From Streptomyces sp. SJL17-4 (GTDB lineage Bacteria; Actinomycetota; Actinomycetes; Streptomycetales; Streptomycetaceae), in assembly GCF_036826855.1 (NCBI RefSeq), contig NZ_CP104578.1, positions 806,001 through 870,000 on the forward strand: DNA of 64,000 nucleotides, given 5' to 3'. Positions within the stretch are counted from its first letter, which is position 1; each line of letters begins with the position of its first letter. The position numbers were made by a program, and so were the translations under genes. Below the pieces are notes generated by a model, which ran no database searches, had not been told where the DNA came from, and worked only from the letters and a program-made list of their open reading frames with translations. Below, piece by piece: positions 29,098-36,499 of the stretch.

Positions 29098-30197
29098 TGC
29101 ACACCGTCCCCGACGGCGTGGAAGTCGTCGCGAGCCGCGAGCGGGCCCGTCATCTCGACAGCCCTCCCCTCCTGGTCCTCGACGCCGTCACCGGCTTCCT
29201 CGACACACACGGCATCGGCAGCGGGCCGATCGCGTGGCAACGCATCGGCGACGGCCACTCCAACGTCACCTACCTGATCGAACGCGGCGGCGAGTCCGTG
29301 GTCCTGCGCCGCGGCCCGCGCCCGCCGCTGCCGAAGTCGACGCACGACATGGTGCGCGAGGCACGCATCCAGAAGATCCTCCACGGGCACGGGGTGCCGG
29401 TGCCGGAGATCCTCGCCGTCTGCGAGGACGAGGACGTTCTGGGCGTGCCGTTCTACCTCATGTCCCGGCTCGACGGCACGATCGTCACCGACACGATCCC
29501 GCCCCACCTCTCCCCCGCCGAACAGCGCCGGCTGACCAGCGAGGCGGTCGTCGACACCCTTGTCACTCTGCACGGCATCGACGTCACCCGGGGGGAGCTC
29601 GCCTCCCTGGGCCGGCCCGAGGGGTACCTCCGGCGGCAGGTCGAGCGGTTCCGCGGCCTCTGGGAGGTCAACACCACCCGCAGCCTGCCCTCGGTGGAGC
29701 GCATCGCGGACTGGCTCGCCCAGAACCTGCCGACGAGCCAGGCGGCGTCGGTGGTGCACGGCGACTACCGCATGGGCAACCTCATGTTCGCCCCGCGGGC
29801 CCCGGCCGAGGTCCTCGCGATCCTCGACTGGGAGATGGCCACGCTCGGCGACCCGCTCGCGGACCTGGGGTACCTCACCGCCACCTGGTCCGAGGCCGGC
29901 AGCCCTGCCACCCCGCTCGAACTCACCAAGGTGACCCGTTCACCCGGCTACCTCACCCAGCGCCAACTGGCAGAGCGTTACCAGCGCCGCACAGACTTCG
30001 ATCTCACCCCGCTCCCCTGGTACCAGGCCCTCGCCCTCTGGAAGGCGGCGATCTTCTGCGAGGCCATCCACACCCGCTGGCTGCGGGGCGAACGTCCTCA
30101 TGACACGGTCTTCGGACCGTCGCTCGAAACAGGCGTCCCCCGGCTCCTGGAGCGGGCCGGGCACTACGCCGGCCTGACCGCGACCAGCCGCCGCTGA
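29097..30197 (+). CDS. APH-fold phosphotransferase family protein
   Basis: The 366 aa product has the aminoglycoside-phosphotransferase-like kinase fold: GDGHSNVTYLIER nucleotide loop, HGDYRMGNL catalytic loop and ILDWEMATLGDP metal motif. ATG 29097 (or GTG 29094) overlaps the acyl-CoA dehydrogenase stop. In ACAD10/11-type proteins this kinase phosphorylates a 4-hydroxyacyl-CoA so that the dehydrogenase partner can process it. The same use here is likely and would point to 4-hydroxy acids, or lactone-derived acids, as pathway intermediates. Confidence 0.87.
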   Translation: MHTVPDGVEVVASRERARHLDSPPLLVLDAVTGFLDTHGIGSGPIAWQRIGDGHSNVTYLIERGGESVVLRRGPRPPLPKSTHDMVREARIQKILHGHGVPVPEILAVCEDEDVLGVPFYLMSRLDGTIVTDTIPPHLSPAEQRRLTSEAVVDTLVTLHGIDVTRGELASLGRPEGYLRRQVERFRGLWEVNTTRSLPSVERIADWLAQNLPTSQAASVVHGDYRMGNLMFAPRAPAEVLAILDWEMATLGDPLADLGYLTATWSEAGSPATPLELTKVTRSPGYLTQRQLAERYQRRTDFDLTPLPWYQALALWKAAIFCEAIHTRWLRGERPHDTVFGPSLETGVPRLLERAGHYAGLTATSRR

Positions 30198-30204
30198 CGC
30201 CCGA

Positions 30205-30243
30205 GGCCGCGGTGCGAGGCGCTTCACCAGCCTCACCGCGGCC
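30205..30243 (+). terminator. Terminator hairpin after the catabolic operon
   Basis: GGCCGCGGTG (30205-30214) pairs with CACCGCGGCC (30234-30243), and an inner AGGC/GCCT stem extends it. It starts 8 bases after the kinase stop and ends the operon before the symporter pair. Confidence 0.7.
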
Positions 30244-30468
30244 GGGCCGTCGTGCTCTGACGTCACGCCGAGGCCGCCGTTCGCCGTAGAGCCGGCGCGA
30301 CCTCCTCCGCGGACGTCGCGCCACCGTCTACCTCGGCGGTCGCCGGCATGGCTTCCGACCGGTACGGAACACGGCTGCCCGGCTCCCTCGCCCGTCCTCG
30401 ACGGCTGCGACCGTCCCCCGCCCCCTCGCACCGAGTCCGTCTTCCCTGTCCTTCCAGAGAGAGGTCCC

Positions 30469-30744
30469 GTGCCCTCCGATTCCTCCCGGCATTCCCCCCG
30501 TGACACACGGATGCTGGTCACCGTCAACGCGCTGCCGCTCGCCGTCGGCGTCCTGCTCTCCTGCTCCACGACTCTCGGAGAGATCTCCGTGTACGGCCGT
30601 CTCACCCTCGCCATCACGTGGGCATTCACCCAGCTGGTCGTCCTCGTCGGCGGGACCTGGTGGTACGAGAACCGGGCCGTGTCCTCCTTCGAACCGGCCT
30701 CGGCGACGACTGCCGCCTCCCGTTCGGCCGGGGGCGCGTGGTGA
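30469..30744 (+). CDS. Small membrane protein, symporter partner (DUF485-like)
   Basis: The 91 aa product has two hydrophobic segments (about residues 15-35 and 42-65) and short polar ends. The GTG start follows AGAGAGG. It is immediately upstream of, and overlaps, a sodium:solute symporter gene, the same arrangement as small DUF485-type subunits with acetate/monocarboxylate symporters. The DUF485 assignment rests on layout and size more than on sequence. Confidence 0.65.
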   Translation: MPSDSSRHSPRDTRMLVTVNALPLAVGVLLSCSTTLGEISVYGRLTLAITWAFTQLVVLVGGTWWYENRAVSSFEPASATTAASRSAGGAW

Positions 30745-32393
30745 CGACGCACCTCCTGAGCGTCGGCTCGCCCGATCTCATCGGCACCGCCGCGAGGGGC
30801 GCGGTCATCAGCGCCTTCCTCGTCTTCATCGGCCTCTGCCTCCTGTGGGTCTTCACGCTCGCCACGCAGGACGACGACCCGGAACGCCTCTACGTCGCCG
30901 GCCGGTCCCTCCCGCCCGTCTTCAACGGCGTCGCGATGGCGGGGGAACAGATCACGGTCATCATCCTGGTCTCGCTGCCGGGAGCGATCGCCCTCTTCGG
31001 CTACGACGGAGTCTCGACCGCCGTCGACAGCGCCCTCGCACTCGGCGTCTTCCTGCTCCTCGCCTCCAGGATTCGCGCGACCCGCCGCTACACCCTGGGC
31101 GAGCTGTTCTCCCTGCGCGCCGAGGGGCCGGGAGTACGGATCGCCGGCGCCGTGGTGACACTGTGCATCGCCGTGCCCCTGCTCATGGTGCAACTACGGG
31201 CCGGCGGCATCACCACCGCCCTGCTGATCGGCATGCCGAGCGAGCGGGCCCAGGTGGTGTGCACGGTGCTGATGGGTTTCCTGGTCACGTGCTTCGCAGG
31301 GGTGGCCGATCTGCGCGGCACCAGTTTCGTGCAGGTCGCCAAAGTGCCCGTGGCCCTGGTGACGCTCGCCACGGTGACCCTGCTGGCGCTCCGCTTTTTC
31401 GACTGGAGTCCCGGATCCCTGCTGTCGGCGGCCATGGACACGAGCGTGTCACCGGGCGGATACCTCAGCCCCGGACTGTGGGAGCACTCCGCCGGAGGCG
31501 GACCGCTCGGCACGCTCAGTGACCACATCGTCGTCATCCTCGGAACCGCGATGATGCCCCACCTGCTCCTGCGCGTCAGCGCCAGCCGGGACGTGCCCGC
31601 CGCCCGGCGCTCACTGAGCGTCGCCGTCGGGCTGACCGGCCTCTTCTACCTGCTGCTGATCACGACCGGCTTCGCCGCGGCCGCGGTGGTGGGCAGCGGA
31701 CGGATCGGAGCGGTCGACGCGAAGGGGCAGGGAGCCCCGATCCTCCTGGCGTCGGAGGTCCTCCCCCACCACTCCACCGGCCGGGTCGTGCTCATCACCC
31801 TCGTGGCCTGTGTCGCCTTCCTCGCCGTGCTCACGGCCGTGGCGAGCGTGACCTTCGCCGCCGCCGTCTCCGTGACCCGCGACCTGCTCGGGCGGAAGGG
31901 CCGTACCCGGATCGGGATCGGAGAGCCGGCGGTCCTGCGGCTGTCCGTCGTCGTGCTCTGCGTCGTGAGCCTTCTCCTCACCACCGCCGTACACCGCTAT
32001 CCCATCGAGTTCCTTCTCGCCTTCTCGCTGAGCCTCGCGGCCACATGTGTGTTCCCCGCGGTCGTCTACTCCTTCTTCTGGACCGGCTTCAACCGCCACG
32101 GGCTGCTGTGGCTCGTCTACGGAGGGCTGTCCCTGTGCACCCTCCTGACCCTCGCCTCTCCCGCTGTGTCCGGGACGAGATACGCGCTGCTGCCGGAGCA
32201 GGACTTCAACCTGTTCCCGCTCCACACCCCCGGCCTGATCTCCGTACCGGCGGCCTTCCTCCTCGGATGGCTCGGCAGCACGCGTCCCTGGGAGCGGACC
32301 ACACACCGCCGGCACGCGGTGTCGGGATCCGCTTCTGCCCGTAGCGCCCCCGCAGCTCGCATCGACTCAGGCGAGGACGCCGTGAGCGGATAG
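30741..32393 (+). CDS. Sodium:solute symporter (SSS family)
   Basis: The 550 aa protein has about thirteen hydrophobic segments and an N-terminal AGRSLPPVFNGVAMAGEQIT, typical of ActP/MctC-like monocarboxylate symporters. It should couple sodium to uptake of an organic acid or related solute. GTG 30741 (or 30738) overlaps the stop of the small upstream gene. It may import acids that enter the CoA-ligase part of the pathway. Confidence 0.88.
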   Translation: MTTHLLSVGSPDLIGTAARGAVISAFLVFIGLCLLWVFTLATQDDDPERLYVAGRSLPPVFNGVAMAGEQITVIILVSLPGAIALFGYDGVSTAVDSALALGVFLLLASRIRATRRYTLGELFSLRAEGPGVRIAGAVVTLCIAVPLLMVQLRAGGITTALLIGMPSERAQVVCTVLMGFLVTCFAGVADLRGTSFVQVAKVPVALVTLATVTLLALRFFDWSPGSLLSAAMDTSVSPGGYLSPGLWEHSAGGGPLGTLSDHIVVILGTAMMPHLLLRVSASRDVPAARRSLSVAVGLTGLFYLLLITTGFAAAAVVGSGRIGAVDAKGQGAPILLASEVLPHHSTGRVVLITLVACVAFLAVLTAVASVTFAAAVSVTRDLLGRKGRTRIGIGEPAVLRLSVVVLCVVSLLLTTAVHRYPIEFLLAFSLSLAATCVFPAVVYSFFWTGFNRHGLLWLVYGGLSLCTLLTLASPAVSGTRYALLPEQDFNLFPLHTPGLISVPAAFLLGWLGSTRPWERTTHRRHAVSGSASARSAPAARIDSGEDAVSG

Positions 32394-32415
32394 CTCCGCC
32401 GTGCCCGCGACCGGA

Positions 32416-32525
32416 CTGTGCATCGTGCACCGGGCCCGGGCGAAGCAGGTGCCCGCTGTCGTTCTCGCCTGCGGTACCGGCTGGCGACAGTGAGACGACC
32501 ACCACAGGAACAACGCGGAAACGCC
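32416..32525 (+). promoter_or_regulatory. Leader module, copy B
   Basis: This 110 bp block aligns without gaps to 15213-15322, including the final ggaaacgcc before the start codon. The position of that ATG is occupied by TGA here, and the next gene starts 120 bases later. Its regulatory part is intact while the translation start is lost or moved. Confidence 0.7.
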
Positions 32526-32645
32526 TGACCACCGGACCCACCTGATCGTCGCGAGGACGCCGCGCGGGAGTCCCCGGAAGACGGAACGCCCGCGGCTGAT
32601 CGAACGCTCGATCAACCGCGATTCAGATCGAGGAAGAGAACGCAC

Positions 32646-33512
32646 ATGACGACACACAAGAAGGCCCAGGCGCTGACGTCCGTGGCGAACGACACGCCGG
32701 CGGAGGAGATCCTCAAGGTCGTGACCCGTGACGGCGGCGTCATCATCAAGGGCTTCCTGACGCAGGAGCAGATCGTCCGCTTCAACGCCGAGATCGAGCA
32801 GCCGCTGCGGTCGCTCGCCCCGGGGTCCCTCCACGAGGACGAGATCGTGGCCGCGTTCCACGGCAGCAACACCAAGCGCCTCACGAACCTGGTGACGCAC
32901 AGCGCCACGTTCCGCAGCGAGGTCATCGACCACCCCCTGGTCCACGAGATCAGCGACCTGGTCTTCCTCCAGGAGTCGGGCACGTACTGGATGACCACCG
33001 CCCAGGTGATCGAGATCGGCCCCGGCAACAAGGCGCAGATGCTCCACCGTGACCTGGAGAACTGGTTCCCGTTCATCGGCATGGGGCCCGGCGGGCCGGA
33101 AGTCACCATCAACTTCCTGGTCGCCCTGACCGACTTCACGGAGGAGAACGGCGCCACCCGCGTCATCCCCGGAAGCAACCACTGGAGCGACTTCGAGGAC
33201 CGCGGGACCCCCGAGCAGACGATCCCCGCCGTCATGAACGCCGGAGACGTCCTTCTCATCAGCGGCAAGACCGCGCACGGCGGCGGGGCGAACCGGACCG
33301 GCGACGAGTACCGGCGTGGCCTCGCCTTCACGTTCAACGCGGGCTTCCTCACGGGTGAGGAGGCGTACCCCTTCCTGGTCGACAGGGAGCTCGCCAAGAC
33401 GCTCTCGCCGCGCGTCCAGCGCATGCTCGGCTTCCGCTCCCAGTACCCCACGGGCTCTCCCGGCCTGTGGCAGGTCGACTACGCCGACCTGGGCGACCAC
33501 CTCGGCCTCTGA
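32646..33512 (+). CDS. Phytanoyl-CoA dioxygenase family protein (PhyH)
   Basis: The 288 aa Fe(II)/2-oxoglutarate oxygenase has the metal-binding HxD in MLHRDLENW, the distal His in TAHGGGANR, and an Arg for 2-oxoglutarate shortly after. GAGGAAGAG lies upstream of ATG 32646. Members hydroxylate acyl-CoAs or small metabolites. It follows leader module B, which links it to the monooxygenase operon, and stands alone before a phosphatase gene. Confidence 0.88.
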   Translation: MTTHKKAQALTSVANDTPAEEILKVVTRDGGVIIKGFLTQEQIVRFNAEIEQPLRSLAPGSLHEDEIVAAFHGSNTKRLTNLVTHSATFRSEVIDHPLVHEISDLVFLQESGTYWMTTAQVIEIGPGNKAQMLHRDLENWFPFIGMGPGGPEVTINFLVALTDFTEENGATRVIPGSNHWSDFEDRGTPEQTIPAVMNAGDVLLISGKTAHGGGANRTGDEYRRGLAFTFNAGFLTGEEAYPFLVDRELAKTLSPRVQRMLGFRSQYPTGSPGLWQVDYADLGDHLGL

Positions 33513-33560
33513 GATCCGGGTCGATCAGAGGCCGCCACAGCCGTCCGAGGAGCGCACGCC

Positions 33561-35750
33561 ATGGCTTTCCCGTACATTCGCACTATGGGAACCGAGGTCG
33601 ATGCGTTCCTTGGTCAGCTGGCCCGCCACCTCAGACCCGAGGTGAAGAAGCTGGCCGGCCTGCTGCTCCAGCGTCTGAACGGCGAGTTCCCCGAACTGTG
33701 GGAGAACGAGGACATCGAGGCCCTGACCTTGGAGGAGACGGCCCAGCACGTCACAGCCCTGCTGGACGTCCTGGAGGCCCGCCCTGGCGCGGGCGCGCCG
33801 GAAGCTCCTCCGGCAGCCTTGGACATCGCCCGCCTCTACGCCCGGCGGGGGATCCCCGTGAGCCGGCTCCTCCGTGCCTACCGGCTCGGCCATCTCAGCC
33901 TGCTCGAACAGCTGCAGGCCGAAGCTCCCCGCCTCACCGACGACTGGCACATGATCAACCTGGCCACGGTGAGGCTGGTCGCGATCGGTTTCGACTACGT
34001 GGACCGTTCATCGGAAGAGGTCGTCGCCGCCTACCAGGAGGAACGCGACCGCCTGCTGCAGCGTCGGCTCGCCCTCACCGACAGGGCGAGCAAGCGCATC
34101 GGGACCACGCTCGACATCTTCCGCACCGCGGAGGAGCTGACGGAGGTCTGCACCGAGGACTTCGCCGACCTCGTCACCGTCGACCTCTTCGACTCCGCAC
34201 TCGACGAAACCGGCGCCGGTCCGCCGGAGGCCATGACGCAGCGCCGCGTCGCCCAGCGCGCCGTCCTCGACGGCTGTCCGGAGTCCCTGCTCCGCGTCGG
34301 TGAGACCCACGCCTATCCCGACGACTCGGAACCGGTTCGCGCACTGATGACCGGACGATCCGTCCTGCACCACATCGCGGGGACCGAGATGCCCACGTGG
34401 GTGGCGCCGTCGGAGTCCCACGGCCGAGTACTGCGCGACCTCGGGCTTCACTCCGTACTCCTCGTGCCTCTGCACGCCCGCGGGGAGATCCTCGGCCTGG
34501 TGCAGTTCGTACGGCATCGCACCTCGGCCCCCTTCGACGACGACGACCTCCTGCTGGCGCAGGAGATCGTCTCCAGGGCGGCGGTGTCCATCGACAACGC
34601 CCGCCGGTACACCCATGAGCGTTCCACCGCGCTCGCCCTCCAGCGGACCCTGCTGCCGCGGAACACGGTGCAGCACGCGGCCGTCGAAACGGCCGCGCGT
34701 TACCTGCCCGCCGGGTCCCGAGCCGGTGTGGGCGGCGACTGGTACGACGTCATTCCCCTGTCGGGGGCCCGCGTCGCGCTCGTCGTCGGCGACGTGGTCG
34801 GTCACGGCCTGCGCGCCGCCGCCACCATGGGCCGGCTCCGCACGGCCGTCCGCGCCTTCGCCGACATCGACCTCATGCCCGACGAACTCCTCACTCATCT
34901 GGACGACGTGGTCATCCGCATGCAGCGCGAGGAGTCGCCGGACGAGGGCGAGACCAGCGCCACCTGCCTGTACGCGATCTACGACCCCGTCTCGCGCAGG
35001 TGCTCGCTGGCCAGTGCAGGCCATGTCCCGCCGACCGTGGTGACCCCCTCGAAGATCAGCGAGGCCTTGCCGGAGGTACCGATCGGACCGCCTCTCGGCC
35101 TGGGTGGACTCCCCTTCGAAACCGCGGAGTTCGAGCTGCCGGAGAACAGCCTGCTGGTCCTGCACACCGACGGGCTGATCGCCGGCCGCACGCGTAACGT
35201 GGACCAAGGACTCGCCACACTGCACGACGTCCTCACCTCGGCGCCGGACTCGCTGGAGGAGATCTGCGACCGACTCCTGGCCGCACTGCTGCCCGGCCGC
35301 CCCGCCGACGACGTCGCCCTGCTCGTCGCCCGGACCCATGCCCTCGACCCGGACCACGTGGCCACGATGGACCTCCCTCCCGATCCGGCGGCCGTGTCCG
35401 GGGCCCGACGCTTCGCATCCGACGTCCTGACGGCCTGGGGGGTGGAGGAACTTTCCTTCACCACGGAGCTGGTCGTCAGCGAACTGGTCACGAACGCGAT
35501 CCGCTACGGCAAGAGCCCCATCCAGCTGCGACTGATCCTCCAGTCGACGCTCACCTGCGAGGTCTCCGACGCCAGCAGCACCGCCCCGCATCTGCGCCGC
35601 GCCCGCATCTACGACGAAGGCGGCCGCGGCCTGCTCCTCGTGGCGCAGTGCGCGGAGCGCTGGGGGACACGACACGGTCGCGAGGGCAAGGTCATCTGGG
35701 CCGAGCAGGCCCTTCCCGCGGACAGCGCGTCGACTGCCGAGGTGACGTAA
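33561..35750 (+). CDS. RsbU-type PP2C phosphatase with GAF and C-terminal kinase-like domain
   Basis: The 729 aa protein combines an N-terminal RsbR/PucR-sensor-like helical region (about 1-190) and a GAF domain (about 200-350). A PPM/SpoIIE phosphatase domain follows (GVGGDWYDVI, VGDVVGHGLRAA, LLVLHTDGLI, about 370-590), then a C-terminal HATPase_c_2 anti-sigma-type domain (VVSELVTNAIRYG, RGLLLV, about 610-720). Such chains switch anti-sigma/anti-anti-sigma partners in stress signalling. No partner gene is adjacent. ATG 33561 or 33585 may be the start. Confidence 0.88.
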   Translation: MAFPYIRTMGTEVDAFLGQLARHLRPEVKKLAGLLLQRLNGEFPELWENEDIEALTLEETAQHVTALLDVLEARPGAGAPEAPPAALDIARLYARRGIPVSRLLRAYRLGHLSLLEQLQAEAPRLTDDWHMINLATVRLVAIGFDYVDRSSEEVVAAYQEERDRLLQRRLALTDRASKRIGTTLDIFRTAEELTEVCTEDFADLVTVDLFDSALDETGAGPPEAMTQRRVAQRAVLDGCPESLLRVGETHAYPDDSEPVRALMTGRSVLHHIAGTEMPTWVAPSESHGRVLRDLGLHSVLLVPLHARGEILGLVQFVRHRTSAPFDDDDLLLAQEIVSRAAVSIDNARRYTHERSTALALQRTLLPRNTVQHAAVETAARYLPAGSRAGVGGDWYDVIPLSGARVALVVGDVVGHGLRAAATMGRLRTAVRAFADIDLMPDELLTHLDDVVIRMQREESPDEGETSATCLYAIYDPVSRRCSLASAGHVPPTVVTPSKISEALPEVPIGPPLGLGGLPFETAEFELPENSLLVLHTDGLIAGRTRNVDQGLATLHDVLTSAPDSLEEICDRLLAALLPGRPADDVALLVARTHALDPDHVATMDLPPDPAAVSGARRFASDVLTAWGVEELSFTTELVVSELVTNAIRYGKSPIQLRLILQSTLTCEVSDASSTAPHLRRARIYDEGGRGLLLVAQCAERWGTRHGREGKVIWAEQALPADSASTAEVT

Positions 35751-35768
35751 CGCCTGATCCGGGCCGAC

Positions 35769-35795
35769 TTGATCGATCGACTAAGTCGATATAGT
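35769..35795 (+). promoter_or_regulatory. Promoter and operator of the TetR gene; probable leaderless transcript
   Basis: A TTGATC -35-like element and a TATAGT -10 box (35790-35795) flank the perfect palindrome atcgact-a-agtcgat (35776-35790). The ATG at 35802 is where transcription should begin, so the mRNA probably has no leader. An operator between the promoter boxes fits autorepression. Confidence 0.65.
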
Positions 35796-35801
35796 GGGCG
35801 T

Positions 35802-36428
35802 ATGGCTCATGTTTCCGCGGCGGAGCGCCGCCCTCAGTTGATCAAGGCGGCCATCGACCTCATGACCCGGGAGGGCGTCGCCGCGGGGAGTACCCGCGCC
35901 ATCGCCGCGGAGCTCGGTGTCGCGCAGGCCACCGTCCACTACACCTTCGGCACGAAGGAGGACCTGTACCGAGCCGTCATGGACCAGATCACCGACGAGC
36001 TGGTGACGCAGGTGCGGCGGGCGGCGCCGGAGGACGCGGGCTTCGAGGAGACCTTCAGCGCGCTGGCGGAGGCCCTGTGGGGCACGGTGCGCGAGCCGTC
36101 GTCGCACCACCAGCTGCTCAGCGAGCTGACCATGTTCGCCCTGCGCGTGCCCGGCCTCAACGAGGCCAGGCAGAGCCACTACCGGCGGGTCATAGAGGTG
36201 ACCGCGCAGGTGATCGCGGAGACGGCCGAGAGGACGGGGCAGGAACTGGCCGAATCTCCGGAGACGGTGGCCCGGTTCTTCCTCTCCGGCTTCGACGGAC
36301 TCACCATGCAGGTCCTCCAGTGCCTGCCGGACGAGGACACCGAGCGGACGGGGCTCAGGGCGCTCGTGGGCGCGAGCGTGGCGCTGGCCAAGGGGGACCT
36401 CGGCCTGCCTGACGTACCGATGGCCTGA
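35802..36428 (+). CDS. TetR-family regulator (BM3R1-type candidate)
   Basis: The 208 aa protein has an N-terminal HTH (STRAIAAELGVAQATVHYTFGTKEDLY) and a helical ligand domain. It converges on a CYP102-type gene, and a palindrome of related half-sites (TCGAC) lies in front of that gene. In Bacillus megaterium a TetR-family repressor, BM3R1, controls the homologous fatty acid hydroxylase, so this protein probably senses fatty acids or related compounds. Confidence 0.85.
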   Translation: MAHVSAAERRPQLIKAAIDLMTREGVAAGSTRAIAAELGVAQATVHYTFGTKEDLYRAVMDQITDELVTQVRRAAPEDAGFEETFSALAEALWGTVREPSSHHQLLSELTMFALRVPGLNEARQSHYRRVIEVTAQVIAETAERTGQELAESPETVARFFLSGFDGLTMQVLQCLPDEDTERTGLRALVGASVALAKGDLGLPDVPMA

Positions 36429-36439
36429 CGCGACGCGAG

Positions 36440-36481
36440 AACGGTTGTGGGCGCACCTTTCCAGGCGCGCCCACAACCGTT
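36440..36481. terminator. Bidirectional terminator between TetR and CYP102 genes
   Basis: AACGGTTGTGGGCGC (36440-36454) pairs perfectly with 36467-36481 over 15 bp, with T-rich sequence on one side. It lies between two converging stop codons. Confidence 0.8.
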
Positions 36482-36499
36482 TCTTCCTTCCTGCGAGGA

